Numbered from the stretch's first letter, positions 44,821-54,703 are shown. The stretch: DNA of 64,000 bases from Virgibacillus sp. NKC19-16 (GCF_021560035.1 NZ_CP074373.1:3716001-3780000); one strand, 5' to 3'. Numbers and translations are program-made. Notes: generated by a model from the letters alone, not told the origin.

Positions 44821-45288
44821 CTAACCTACCGACTTCCTCTTTCTCAAAGCCCCAATAAAAGCATCTATAAAAATCAAAATCACACCAAAAATAAGAGCAT
44901 AATCAGCCAAATTAGGAATACCTTCGCGAAATGAGAAATCAATAAAATCCGTTACCTGATTAAATAAAACACGGTCAATGGCATTCCCGATGGCACCACC
45001 GACATAAAGTGCGACCCCTATTATCAAAAGCTTTCCTTTTAAATAACCTTTCTTCAGCATATAAATACATACAACTGCAATAATGATTGCAACGGGAACA
45101 AAAAGGCGGCCATATCCTTCAAATAATCCACCAACAGCACCGCTATTTTGTATGTGCGTGAAATTTAACACACCTTCCCAAATTACCAACGATTCTCCAA
45201 CATTAAGCTGTGTACGAATCCAATACTTGGATAGTTGATCAATGAAAATGACAAGAATAATAACACTATAGAAAAGGATAGAAATCAC
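44821..45288 (-). CDS. lspA: Lipoprotein signal peptidase (signal peptidase II)
   Basis: 155 residues with four membrane helices. Conserved boxes: IDQLSKYWIR, HIQNSGAVGGLF (usually NxGAAFG), GGAIGNAIDRV with the first catalytic Asp, and FREGIPNLADYALIFG with the second. It removes signal peptides from prolipoproteins, including the two lipoproteins in this window. It lacks the usual neighbours (rluD, pyrR), so it may be a second copy, as expected in an accessory region. Confidence 0.9.
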   Translation of the reverse strand: MISILFYSVIILVIFIDQLSKYWIRTQLNVGESLVIWEGVLNFTHIQNSGAVGGLFEGYGRLFVPVAIIIAVVCIYMLKKGYLKGKLLIIGVALYVGGAIGNAIDRVLFNQVTDFIDFSFREGIPNLADYALIFGVILIFIDAFIGALRKRKSVG

Positions 45289-45347
45289 GCTTTCTTTGTT
45301 TTACTGATTATCTTTCATTTAATTTTAATAAATTTTTAAGGGAAATA

Positions 45348-45397
45348 GGGTCAGTCCTCCGGCGTGCTAAAGCGTTAACGCTACGGGGAACTGACCC
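45348..45397. repeat. Palindromic interspersed repeat, copy 4
   Basis: GGGTCAGTCC, GCGTGCTAAAGCGTTAACG and GGGGAACTGACCC, complete inverted arms, lying between lspA and helD. Confidence 0.85.
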
Positions 45398-45418
45398 TTT
45401 CCTTGATATTCAGAAAAT

Positions 45419-47737
45419 CTATTCCACCTCATACGTCTCTCCCGCCGCTTCCCCAATAAACCTACACGGATTCCCACCAGAAATCATCACCAAAGCATGC
45501 ATCGCCCTCGTACAAGCAGTATAAAAAAGTGTTCTATCTGACTCCTTGCCATAGTGCGCCTCGGAAGCGTCCGGAATAATAACTGCATCAAATTCAATCC
45601 CCTTCGCTAAATAAACAGGGAGAATGAGAAGACCTTTTTCAAACGTATATGTTTCTTCATTTATTTGATGAAATACCATTTTTCCTTTCAGCATTTCAGC
45701 TATCTCATCACTTTCCTGACGTGTTTTACAAATGATGGCCGTCGTTTCATAACCTTCTTTCGTAAATCCCTCCACACGTTGAAGCAATGTGTCTGTTAAA
45801 TCATCATCATGAATAAGCACAGGCTTGCTTCCTTCCCGGTTAAATGGCTCAATCATTTCTCCACCAGGAGCAAAATGCTTCGTAAACTCCACAATCTGCT
45901 TTGTCGAACGATAACTTTTCGTTAGTGTAATCCTTTCTTGGTTTCCTTCATGATCAACTGCTAAGAGAGGATTGTCCTCCATTGCATACGTATAAATCGC
46001 TTGATTAATATCACCGAGCAACGTCATTCGTGTGTACGGGAAAATATGTCTCATGTAAGCAAACTGGAACGCAGAATAATCTTGAGCTTCATCGATAATC
46101 ATCTGACGAACCGAACGATCCGCGTTATCCCCTAAGATACGGCCCTGAAAATATAAATAAGGTGTGGCATTTTCCCATGTCAAATATCGTTGCTTCAGCT
46201 GCGTGGCAATATGTTTCACGATCTCCTGCCAATCATTTGGCGCATTTTCTGGCTTCCATTCCGTGAACAATGCTTGATAGGTGGCAGGAATGTTAACAAA
46301 CTCAAGATTCTTTATGCGTTTTTTCAATGGTGCAAAAACACGCTTGACGACTTGTGAACGCAGGATTTTTTCCTCATCCACTATACTGCTCCCATAGTCT
46401 TGTTGATCTTCCGACTGATGATAGGCCTTCATATAATCTTCCTTATCCAGCAATTCGACCTTTTCCATGACCCAGTCCTTATTCACTTCTTTCTTCTGAG
46501 TAGTTCGAATTTCCTCAAGCAGCCATTTTCTAACGATTTCCAGTTTGTTCGGAATCTCAATTTCCTCACCAAGCGAATAAAAATAATCATGAATTTGCTG
46601 CTTGGAAACAATTGGTTGCCCTCGAAAAGAAATCTGTTTAAATCGGAGACCGGCTTCATTTATTTTTTCCACATAATTATCAATCAGATCTTTAAATTCA
46701 AGACTCGCCAAATAATCCATGCTTTTCATCCGTGTTAGATCGTCTTGGTGCTTATCTTGAGTCAAAACGTACTCCATTTGCTCAAATGGTGACTCCACTG
46801 TAAAGTTGTCATTAATCCGTTTTTTAATAAAGTCCAGGAAAGTCGTTTGTCTCACGTTCGTCTCGCCAAGCTCTGGTAATACATTCGAAATATAGCTGCT
46901 AAATAGCGGATTCGGCGAGAATAGCACTACATTATCCGCATGCAATTCTTCTCTGTAACGATACATTAAGTATGCGATTCGCTGCAGGGCTGCGCTTGTT
47001 TTCCCACTTCCGGCAACACCTTGCACAACAAGGAGACTACTCCTTTCATTACGGATAATCTGATTCTGCTCTTTTTGTATCGTAGCAACAATGCTCTTCA
47101 TCGTCGTACTTGCATTATTGCCAAGTGCCTGTTGCAGCATCTGATCACCGATTGTTACCCCTGTCTCAAACATCCCTTCAATGACACCATGCCGAATGAT
47201 AAACTGCCTCTTTAATGTAATTTCACCTGTAATTGTCTCCTCACGGGTCCTATATCCTGCCTTTCCAGTGGAGGAATCATAATAAAGACTCGAAATAGGA
47301 GCACGCCAATCATAGATAAGAAATTCCTCTTCATCTTTATCCATAAGCGAGGAAATACCGATATAAATAGCTTCTTCCTCTGGATAAGAATCCTCCATAA
47401 AATCAATTCGTCCAAAATAAGGAGAATTTTTCAGCCTATCCAATGTCTTTAGTTGCTCTCCTACCTTTCCATGAAACCTTTCCTTCTCAGACAGCAGGGA
47501 TGCTTGCTGCTTAATACTTTCCTGCGTCTCAATGACATCGTCGGGTTCATCGAGGTTAACCGTGATATCATCCCAAAACGTTTTCCGAAGGTCAATGACA
47601 TTCTCTTTTAAACCCTTTGACTGATGATATAATTTTTCCTCTTTGGTTTTAATCTCGTTAATAACTTTATCGACACGTTGTTGTTCCTCAGCACGTTCAT
47701 TCATTACATCAACCCCAATGTCTTTTTTCGTTGACAT
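45419..47737 (-). CDS. helD: HelD-type RNA polymerase recycling motor / UvrD-like helicase
   Basis: 772 residues. A long N-terminal coiled coil (VDKVINEIKTKEEKLYHQSK) precedes the UvrD-like motor: Walker A VVQGVAGSGKTSAALQR near residue 244, IIDEAQDYS, RMTLLGDINQAI, LTKSYRSTKQIVEFT and the C-terminal motif YLAKGIEFDAVIIPDA. HelD removes stalled RNA polymerase from DNA in Firmicutes. Length matches B. subtilis HelD (774). The start at 47737 has only a weak RBS; ATG 47704 is an alternative. Confidence 0.93.
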   Translation of the reverse strand: MSTKKDIGVDVMNERAEEQQRVDKVINEIKTKEEKLYHQSKGLKENVIDLRKTFWDDITVNLDEPDDVIETQESIKQQASLLSEKERFHGKVGEQLKTLDRLKNSPYFGRIDFMEDSYPEEEAIYIGISSLMDKDEEEFLIYDWRAPISSLYYDSSTGKAGYRTREETITGEITLKRQFIIRHGVIEGMFETGVTIGDQMLQQALGNNASTTMKSIVATIQKEQNQIIRNERSSLLVVQGVAGSGKTSAALQRIAYLMYRYREELHADNVVLFSPNPLFSSYISNVLPELGETNVRQTTFLDFIKKRINDNFTVESPFEQMEYVLTQDKHQDDLTRMKSMDYLASLEFKDLIDNYVEKINEAGLRFKQISFRGQPIVSKQQIHDYFYSLGEEIEIPNKLEIVRKWLLEEIRTTQKKEVNKDWVMEKVELLDKEDYMKAYHQSEDQQDYGSSIVDEEKILRSQVVKRVFAPLKKRIKNLEFVNIPATYQALFTEWKPENAPNDWQEIVKHIATQLKQRYLTWENATPYLYFQGRILGDNADRSVRQMIIDEAQDYSAFQFAYMRHIFPYTRMTLLGDINQAIYTYAMEDNPLLAVDHEGNQERITLTKSYRSTKQIVEFTKHFAPGGEMIEPFNREGSKPVLIHDDDLTDTLLQRVEGFTKEGYETTAIICKTRQESDEIAEMLKGKMVFHQINEETYTFEKGLLILPVYLAKGIEFDAVIIPDASEAHYGKESDRTLFYTACTRAMHALVMISGGNPCRFIGEAAGETYEVE

Positions 47738-47960
47738 TCTGCTTTGTTTGGCAGTCCAGTAAAATTGGATACTTTTTTATACTCTAATTGTATGTGTTAA
47801 TCATTATAGTTCAGCACTTTTTAGTTGTTTCCATCATTTGAGTAAATAAACTTTATGCAATGAACGATTACCTTATGGGGAAAGTTTTATTGTCTTTATC
47901 AAAACCTCATTTACTTATGATACGGTTCATCGTGATGCATCTATATGAGGTATGTATTAG

Positions 47961-47980
47961 AAAAAACCTCAATTTGAGGG
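47961..47980 (-). terminator. Terminator after the orphan ORF end
   Basis: CCTCAA and TTGAGG arms followed by T6 on the minus strand. Confidence 0.65.
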
Positions 47981-47987
47981 CTTTAGT

Positions 47988-48273
47988 TTAATATGAAGTA
48001 AGTCTAACCCTATTCTTGTCCCCAATTGTTGTTGAAACAACTAGAATCTTCTTCCAAAATGTATGCAAAAGTAATGATTTAGCTAGTTCAAGTACACTCT
48101 CCCAATCAGTAGAATTATCTTTGTTCCTAATTGCGATACCATTAACACCAGCAATTAATATTCTTTCCTCTTTTACTATCTGCTTAATCTCCGTATTTAT
48201 TGTTTTTAATAGAATAATAATATATTCTCTCTTGCGGAATAATAAATTCCCGTTAAAGTAAGTTCTAGAATTT
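47988..48273 (-). pseudogene. C-terminal fragment of an unidentified protein
   Basis: An open minus-strand frame of about 94 codons with no usable start codon. It reads YFNGNLLFRKREYIIILLK, then ILIAGVNGIAIRNKDNSTDW and HTFWKKILVVSTTIGDKNR. The composition is protein-like and it ends at a terminator. It lies downstream of the dam-type methylase, so it could be the end of a lost restriction or effector gene. No family recognised. 47738-47960 and 48274-48506 show nothing. Confidence 0.5.
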
Positions 48274-48506
48274 TATATATTAAACTAATTCTTCAAGATA
48301 TGACATAAATATGTCCCTATTACTTCTCTCAATCATTTATATAATAATGAAACTTAAAATATACCTAAATTTCAGCAGAAATAGTCATATAAGTTATCAC
48401 TTAAATACTGACCTTATTATAATAAGCAACTATTATTTTTTTCTTATAGGAATTATCTACCTTAAAGATATAAGATTGTAGAGCTTATATAAAGTATTGT
48501 AATGGT

Positions 48507-49367
48507 TTATAATTGTAAAAATTCATCGACATTAGATGATGAAACACTATTCGAATAAATAATCAGTTCTTTTCCTTTTCTCGAATTGGCAAGACTATAG
48601 TTAAGGTAATAAGTATAGTATTCATATTGTGAATAGAGATTTTTTATGTCTGAAGACAAATCATATGTCAAAATCCACTTCTTGTTTTTCATGGTATTAT
48701 TAATACTATTTCTAAGATCTACGTGATCAACATGTTCATAGAAATTTGTATATAGCTCTCTTCCCTTTACATAATATGGTGGATCAAAGAAAGTGAGTGA
48801 GTTTCTGGTCTTGGAAATATTTGTACTGATAAAATCTAGAGCGTCTTTGTTATATAAATTTATCTTAGAACCCAAACTTGAAATAAGGTCTATCTTTCTT
48901 ATCAATGCTTCTTTATTAAATCTACAATCCATCTTATAATTGCCATTTTGTTTTTTACCGCCAATAGGACCTGCATTAATTATACCGGATCTATTAGTTC
49001 TATTTAAAAATAATGTAGAGAAGCCAAGTTCAATCAAAGACACATTATCTTTTTTTTGTTGGATATCCTTTTGAAAATTCCACTCATTCATATTAAATCT
49101 AGCATTATATACCCTTTGTTTCATTTCTTCTGAATTGTTTAATATTGAATACCATAAAGAGTATATAGATTTGTCATAATCATTTATCATAATTTTTTTC
49201 ACATCTTGATTGATTAATAATTTTAATGCTATTGCCGCTCCGCCACAATAAGGTTCTATATAATTACTAACCTCATTTTCTTTTATAATGTACCTTAAAT
49301 AAGAATATAATTTATTCTTGCCCCCTGGATACCTTAAAGGACTATAGTTATCAATTTTTTTGTTCAT
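48507..49367 (-). CDS. Dam-family DNA N6-adenine methyltransferase
   Basis: 286 residues. The D12 class order is clear: SPLRYPGGKNKL (motif X), YIEPYCGGAAIAL (motif I) and FFDPPYYVKGR near residue 195 (motif IV, DPPY). Unlike classical Dam it has a short target-recognition region. It follows the ParB-like gene by 26 nt on the same strand, so they are co-transcribed. There is no cognate nuclease, though an orphan protein fragment lies downstream. Strongly AT-rich, as expected of acquired DNA. Confidence 0.92.
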   Translation of the reverse strand: MNKKIDNYSPLRYPGGKNKLYSYLRYIIKENEVSNYIEPYCGGAAIALKLLINQDVKKIMINDYDKSIYSLWYSILNNSEEMKQRVYNARFNMNEWNFQKDIQQKKDNVSLIELGFSTLFLNRTNRSGIINAGPIGGKKQNGNYKMDCRFNKEALIRKIDLISSLGSKINLYNKDALDFISTNISKTRNSLTFFDPPYYVKGRELYTNFYEHVDHVDLRNSINNTMKNKKWILTYDLSSDIKNLYSQYEYYTYYLNYSLANSRKGKELIIYSNSVSSSNVDEFLQL

Positions 49368-49393
49368 ATTAATTCCTCTAACTAGCTGATATA

Positions 49394-51175
49394 TTACAGC
49401 ATATTTATAATAGATTCCATGAAAGGTTTGTATTTCCTAAATATTCTAATAAAATCTTGATTTGTAAGTGTTGTCTTATAATCGTGTACTATTCCGTTAA
49501 TTAACTCCAAGTCATCTTGGTTTTTAATTGACTTTTTTTGTTCCAAATTAAAGGAAGAATGATTTTTATTATACATATCCTCACTTACTATTTTAATCTT
49601 ATTCCCCAAATTATCTGGTCCGTCGATCTTTTGCTTTAACTCAGGATATCTATCTATATACGCTTTAGAGAGATATTCCAAAAGTGCCCGTGTCAAGAAA
49701 GAAACAATTAATACATCATGTACTTTAATTTTCGAAAGGTTCCTGTAAAAAGATAGTGAAAAAATTACGTCCCTTATCTTATGATAATCTATCTTTTCAT
49801 CCAACTTTGATACCATTCTTATACGCCATTCATCATCAAAAAGAAAATCTTGTTGGGGTCGTGGATTACTCTGTTTTGGTTCTATTATCAAATCGAAAGT
49901 AACAATTTGTTTTTCATAGCTTGCATTAACTTTATATAGTTTAGGTTTCGAATTCTCTAGAACATAACTTTCTTTAATTAGTATGTCATCACTTGCTTGA
50001 GTAGTGAACTTTATATTGTTGTATATAGAGCTCTTTTTTGTGATTTCGCTTGAAGTTTCATCATATAAACAAACAGCATCCATAAGATTAAATAAAATTC
50101 CATTTTTGGGTTTTTGAACAACGTTCTTGTCCTTAATTACAAATAATCGATATTTATTTTCTTGATTCACTTTAGGTTCATTAGTATTTGTTCCTTGAAT
50201 TGACTTGTGACCAGAATTTTTTAAGGAATTTACATTATCGTTTCTAGACACACTATTTCTTTCACCATTAGTCGGCATTATATTGGGAGATTGTGGTTCA
50301 GATAAATATTCATCAATTATTAACTTCAGGCCGGGTATAAGTTGATCCTCATTTAAAATTCTTTCCCAATCCTTTTGAACACTAAATGTTCTAGTATTTA
50401 ACCTCATTTCATTATTTGTACTCCAAGCGGCAGAACCTATAGCTAGAAGAATACTTTTATATACTTCCTCTTTACCTTCTTTTGGTACTAATTCAAAATC
50501 CGAATTCTCTTTTAAATTAAGTGTTTTTCTGATAGAAGGGTATACTCTGCTTGTTATTACATCATTGTTCAATAGAGTTAAAGGTTTAAGTGTAGAATCT
50601 TTAAACTTTACTTGTGCATGAATAGATAAAAGGAACTTATAAAATCGGATAGACTTTTTAATTTCACTTTCTTTATCTGGGGTAGTATCTTTAATGTAAG
50701 AAATTGAGTGCGCCGTATTCATTTGCTTTCGAAGTCTATTAAACATATTCTCATAGTAAACATATTTGTCAATTGATTTCCAATCTTGAATACTTGCTAT
50801 GTGTTTAGCGGCAATCTTATAATCCGCTTCTTCTCTATTCTTTATTACGTCTCCATCAATCAAAAAATTTTCAAGTTTAAGAGTAGATACTTTTTTTCTA
50901 TAACTTGCTTTCAGTAAATTCTGGTATAAGAACATACTTTTTAAAGCAGCAATTCTTCTATTTCCCTCCAAAACTGTATAATTCTTATTTTCTTCTAATA
51001 AGATTAGTCTCTCACCTAAAGTGTTGTAACCGTGAATTACGAAAGAATCAATTAAGGAGTACAGGTTCTCATATTGGATTAAGTGTCTTATCACTTCCTC
51101 TTCATTATTAAAATTAAATAATGAGAGCCTTGGATTAGTAAAATCTAGTCGAATATCTAGCGGATTTAGTTTCAT
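49394..51175 (-). CDS. ParB/Srx-domain protein paired with the methyltransferase
   Basis: 593 residues. The N-terminal 90 residues form a ParB-like domain (RLILLEENKNYTVLEGNRRI, AALK near residue 70; GNRRIAAL is the hallmark). The central and C-terminal parts match no family I know. The middle has a polar linker (MPTNGERNSVSRNDNVNSLK) and the end is helical (LINGIVHDYKTTLTNQDFIR). ParB-like domains of this type bind or hydrolyse nucleotides and occur in DNA modification and phage-defence loci. First gene of a two-gene unit right at the 3' end of rlmH. RBS GGAGTGTAAGAGA. Confidence 0.8.
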   Translation of the reverse strand: MKLNPLDIRLDFTNPRLSLFNFNNEEEVIRHLIQYENLYSLIDSFVIHGYNTLGERLILLEENKNYTVLEGNRRIAALKSMFLYQNLLKASYRKKVSTLKLENFLIDGDVIKNREEADYKIAAKHIASIQDWKSIDKYVYYENMFNRLRKQMNTAHSISYIKDTTPDKESEIKKSIRFYKFLLSIHAQVKFKDSTLKPLTLLNNDVITSRVYPSIRKTLNLKENSDFELVPKEGKEEVYKSILLAIGSAAWSTNNEMRLNTRTFSVQKDWERILNEDQLIPGLKLIIDEYLSEPQSPNIMPTNGERNSVSRNDNVNSLKNSGHKSIQGTNTNEPKVNQENKYRLFVIKDKNVVQKPKNGILFNLMDAVCLYDETSSEITKKSSIYNNIKFTTQASDDILIKESYVLENSKPKLYKVNASYEKQIVTFDLIIEPKQSNPRPQQDFLFDDEWRIRMVSKLDEKIDYHKIRDVIFSLSFYRNLSKIKVHDVLIVSFLTRALLEYLSKAYIDRYPELKQKIDGPDNLGNKIKIVSEDMYNKNHSSFNLEQKKSIKNQDDLELINGIVHDYKTTLTNQDFIRIFRKYKPFMESIINML

Positions 51176-51295
51176 TTATCTCTTACACTCCTATTGGAAA
51201 TTTTAATTATTTATATTGTATCAGAAATTAATAACTTTCTAACTCGGCAGTGATAATTTTTATATTTAAATGGCTAACAAGATGAAAAAACTCAT

Positions 51296-51775
51296 TTACT
51301 TATGGTAAGGCTCCCCCCGCATAATCCGAAACCCTCGATAAACCTGCTCCAGCAAAATCAGCCGCATCATCTGATGTGGAAACGTCAACTTCGAAAATGA
51401 TAAGGCCAGGTCACTCCGTTTCTGCACGGCTTCACTTATACCAAGCGACCCCCCGATCACAAATGCTATTTTACTTTTTCCATACGTTGCTAGCTCGTCC
51501 ATCTTTGCTGCCAACTGCTCCGAGGTCAACATTTTTCCATTAATCTCAAGCGTAACGACATAGGTGTCCTGTCCAACCTTAGACAGAATACGCTCTCCCT
51601 CTTTCCGCTTCACTTCCTGCATTTCTGCTTCGCTCATATTTTCTGGCGCTTTTTCATCTGCTACTTCCGTGATATCAACCTTGGCATAGGTGCTCAAGCG
51701 CTTTAAATATTCCTCGATGCCTTGCTTGAGGTATTTTTCCTTTAATTTTCCGACCGCAATGATCGATATTTTCAT
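51296..51775 (-). CDS. rlmH: 23S rRNA (pseudouridine-1915-N3) methyltransferase
   Basis: 159 residues, the standard length. SPOUT-class knot: [19 protein letters not shown] and [20 protein letters not shown], ending in RGEPYHK. It methylates pseudouridine 1915 of 23S rRNA. The 3' end GAGCCTTACCATAAGTAA closely matches the staphylococcal SCC attachment sequence GAAGCTTATCATAAGTAA. Putative defence genes lie directly downstream, and a broken second copy is at 37.4-38.9 kb. Confidence 0.97.
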   Translation of the reverse strand: MKISIIAVGKLKEKYLKQGIEEYLKRLSTYAKVDITEVADEKAPENMSEAEMQEVKRKEGERILSKVGQDTYVVTLEINGKMLTSEQLAAKMDELATYGKSKIAFVIGGSLGISEAVQKRSDLALSFSKLTFPHQMMRLILLEQVYRGFRIMRGEPYHK

Positions 51776-51992
51776 GGTAAATACGTCCTTTTTTCATTCT
51801 TTGTAGATAGTTTACCATATAACTGCATGTATACTAAATTTGCGGTATTTTGATGCATAAAAAGATAAATGTCTACGGGAATTGAGAATTAAAATCAGAT
51901 AATTTAGCAACTTTATACCTAGGTAAATTTGTTTAGACTTCCAAGAAATAGGTTATATATTAGTGTAATCAAAATGAAGGAGGAATTTTGTA

Positions 51993-52697
51993 ATGGGTAA
52001 ATTAGAAGGTAAAGTTGCAATTATCACTGGTGGATCCCGTGGACAAGGTGCCTCACATGTGCTCAAGTTTGTAGAGGAAGGGGCTAAAGTCATTGTCACA
52101 GACATTCTTGTTGAAGAAGGTGAAGCACTGGCAAAAGAACTCGGTGAAAATGTAAAATTCGTAGAGCATGATGTTGCGAGTGCAAATGATTGGGATCATG
52201 TTGTTAACGAAACAGAAGCAACATTTGGACATGCGAATATCCTCGTAAATAATGCCGCGCTTGGGACAAGGAAAAAAATTGAGGATACCTCTGAAGAAGA
52301 ATATCGAAAAATCATTGATATCAATCAAGTTGGAACATTTCTAGGTATGAAGTCAGTGGCACCTTCCATGAAGAAGACTGAAAATGGCTCAATTGTTAAT
52401 ATATCATCCGTGGAAGCGTTTCAAATTTCTGTAGATGCTCCTGTTGCCTATATCGCCTCAAAGTTTGCTGAATACGGGATTCGAGTAAATTCCGTCCATC
52501 CAGGTTTTATGCAAACAAAAATGCTCGAAAATGCAGATCCAGAGGATGTTAAAAAACTAGCAGAAACAATCCCATTAAAAAGAACAGCTTCACCGGAAGA
52601 GGCATCCCAACTTGTTGCATTTTTAGCATCAGATGAATCCAGTTATTCAACAGGTTCCGAATTTCTTGTTGATGGTGGCATATCTGCATCTCTTTAA
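51993..52697 (+). CDS. Short-chain dehydrogenase/reductase with an internal deletion
   Basis: 234 residues. The cofactor motif GGSRGQGASH is at about 13-22, followed by NNAALGTR, the catalytic Ser in NISSVEAFQ and YIASK. After YIASKFA the chain goes straight to EYGIRVNSVHPG. Relatives have about 15 more residues here (the helix with TKxAAxE following YxxxK), so an in-frame deletion next to the active site is likely. The three other SDRs in this cluster keep that segment. It may be inactive. RBS AAGGAGGAATTTTGTA; terminator at 52752. Confidence 0.9.
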   Translation: MGKLEGKVAIITGGSRGQGASHVLKFVEEGAKVIVTDILVEEGEALAKELGENVKFVEHDVASANDWDHVVNETEATFGHANILVNNAALGTRKKIEDTSEEEYRKIIDINQVGTFLGMKSVAPSMKKTENGSIVNISSVEAFQISVDAPVAYIASKFAEYGIRVNSVHPGFMQTKMLENADPEDVKKLAETIPLKRTASPEEASQLVAFLASDESSYSTGSEFLVDGGISASL

Positions 52698-52751
52698 AAA
52701 TAAGATGTCTTCAAGGATCACCTAATCGATGGCGAAAAAATAAGTAAAACG

Positions 52752-52785
52752 AAGCTCTTCTCACTTTTGTGGGAAGAGCTTTTTT
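52752..52785 (+). terminator. Terminator of the first SDR gene
   Basis: AAGCTCTTCTCAC and GTGGGAAGAGCTT arms followed by T6. Confidence 0.9.
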
Positions 52786-52906
52786 ATATAATAGTAAAGA
52801 TGCCAATATGGCTCGGCACCACTAAGACATACATCTAATACACCCTTATCTTTTTAGCAGATAAGGGTACGGACAAATTCCTTTGATATAACAGAATTTG
52901 TATTTA

Positions 52907-53662
52907 TTATTGAATTGTCCAACCACCGTCAACAGGTACTACCGCTCCGTGCATGAACGAAGAATCGTCACTAGCTAAGAATAAGGCAACGTTTGCGATT
53001 TCTTCTGGTTGACCATATCTACCCGCTGGTACTTCATTCGCTCTTTCTTCGGCGTCTGACCCTTCAACAAGAATTTCTTCTGTTAAACCTGTTTTAACTG
53101 AACCTGGGGCAATGGCATTAGCTTTAATGCCTTTTTTGCCATAATCATAAGCCAATTGTTTTGTATATCCAGCAACACCATGTTTAGCAGCTGTATATGC
53201 TGCACCACCGCCTCCAGCTACAAATGAAGCAAGAGAAGCAACGTTGATAACAGTCCCTTTCTCTCTTTCGACCATTTGTGGAAGTACTGCGTTTGTAAGA
53301 TAATAAATACCTTTTAGATTAATATTCATTATTTTGTCCCATAAGTCTTCCGAAGTTTCTAAAGAAGGTGCATAATCATCTAATATTCCTGCTGTATTAC
53401 TCAAAACATCAATTTGACCAAAGTGATCTAATTCTTTATTTACTGCCTTTTCTACACTGTCTTTTTTTGAAACATCTGTTTCTACTGCTAAGGCTTCTCC
53501 ACCATCACTTTTTATCTGATCTACAACTTCTTGAACTCCATCAACATTTATATCTGCAGCTATTACTTTTGCTCCTTCCTTTGCAAAAAGAATAGCTTGG
53601 GATCGTCCCATTCCTGAGCCAGCTCCCGTTATAAACGTAACTTTACCATCTAGTTTACCCAT
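52907..53662 (-). CDS. Short-chain dehydrogenase/reductase
   Basis: 251 residues, classical [15 protein letters not shown] cofactor motif, NTAG, catalytic Ser in [17 protein letters not shown] (YxxxK) and the C-terminal [17 protein letters not shown]. The NTAG motif replaces the usual NNAG. NAD(P) preference and substrate cannot be told; an Asp (AADINVD) at the end of beta2 favours NAD. RBS GGGGGGAACGTCAG. Confidence 0.92.
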   Translation of the reverse strand: MGKLDGKVTFITGAGSGMGRSQAILFAKEGAKVIAADINVDGVQEVVDQIKSDGGEALAVETDVSKKDSVEKAVNKELDHFGQIDVLSNTAGILDDYAPSLETSEDLWDKIMNINLKGIYYLTNAVLPQMVEREKGTVINVASLASFVAGGGGAAYTAAKHGVAGYTKQLAYDYGKKGIKANAIAPGSVKTGLTEEILVEGSDAEERANEVPAGRYGQPEEIANVALFLASDDSSFMHGAVVPVDGGWTIQ

Positions 53663-53869
53663 CTGACGTTCCCCCCTATAAATTTTACGTATTACATTAG
53701 TATCTTTCCTTATTTGTTTGGATTAAAACAGAGCACGTCAAAAAAATGTTATACTTGTTATACAAATTTGTTTGATTTTAAATGAATGACTCTTCCGCGA
53801 CGGGCCCATTCTAGAATAAAATTGCACCCTTTTGCTTATGTTAATATTGAAAATGTGAGGAGGAAAAAA

Positions 53870-54346
53870 ATGAATGAATATGGAAAGTTATATGAAAAAG
53901 ATGGTCGTTGTGTTCTGCAATTTGAGCGTTTTTTTGCACATAAACCTGAGAGAGTTTTCCCCTACATAACGGACCCGGATTACTTTACCAAGTGGTATCC
54001 GTTTGCAACAGGAGAGATGGATCTCAATAAAGGTGGCAAAATTTACTTTGATGATGGAGAAGGAACGAAGTATGAAGGAGTGATTACTGCATTCGATCCG
54101 CCTGGGGTTTTTGCTTTTCGTGAGGTTGATGATTTGCTGCGAATCGAATTGCAAGACACCCCCGATGGATGCCGAATGACATTTGAGCATACGTTTGATG
54201 ACCGGCCTTGGGCGGCCGCAACAGCTGCAGGATGGCATCGCTGTCTTGATGCATTGGGTATGATGGTTAACGGAAATCCGCCTGAATGGCCGGATAATGG
54301 AGCTGAGTTAAGGGAATTTTATAGGGAAGCATTTGATTCGAATTAG
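53870..54346 (+). CDS. SRPBCC / AHSA1-like domain protein
   Basis: 158 residues. The START-like fold is seen in FFAHKPERVFPYITDPDYFT, KWYPFATGEMDLNKGG, GEGTKYEGVITAFDPPGVFA and the C-terminal helix AAATAAGWHRCLDALGMMV. Such proteins bind hydrophobic ligands or act as Hsp90 co-chaperone-like proteins; the specific role is unknown. Start ATG 53870 after GAGGAGGAAAAA; an upstream start at 53786 has no RBS. Confidence 0.88.
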   Translation: MNEYGKLYEKDGRCVLQFERFFAHKPERVFPYITDPDYFTKWYPFATGEMDLNKGGKIYFDDGEGTKYEGVITAFDPPGVFAFREVDDLLRIELQDTPDGCRMTFEHTFDDRPWAAATAAGWHRCLDALGMMVNGNPPEWPDNGAELREFYREAFDSN

Positions 54347-54588
54347 GTAAACATAATGAATTTTCCTTATCCAATGTTTCCCAACGATTTAATAAAACGA
54401 AGACCTTCTAACTTTTCAAATTGCGTGTTATACCGGTCATGGAGCCTTCACAATAGACCGAACCTCGTAAAGAGGGGTACGTAGCTAATGAAAAGTAATC
54501 CCTCACATACCTGCTAGAATGCATGAGCGATTATTTTTTATGGTTATTATCAAAAAGATAAACGCTATTAACATCTCAGGAGGATATC

Positions 54589-54651
54589 ATGAGCGTTAGT
54601 ACACTAACAATGTCCATGGGCAAGCACCTACCGAAAACACTTAAAAAATAG
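54589..54651 (+). CDS. 20-codon ORF with perfect RBS
   Basis: TCAGGAGGATATC precedes ATG 54589; the product is MSVSTLTMSMGKHLPKTLKK. It may be a true microprotein, or the start of a deleted gene. The remainder of 54347-54703 shows only a terminator. Confidence 0.3.
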   Translation: MSVSTLTMSMGKHLPKTLKK

Positions 54652-54677
54652 AGTATCCTCAATCGAGAATACTCTAT
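54642..54677 (-). terminator. Terminator of the SDR at 54704
   Basis: GAGTATTCTC and GAGGATACTC arms followed by TATTTTTTAA on the minus strand. Confidence 0.8.
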
Positions 54678-54703
54678 CCACGCATATATAAAATCATCCA
54701 GAT

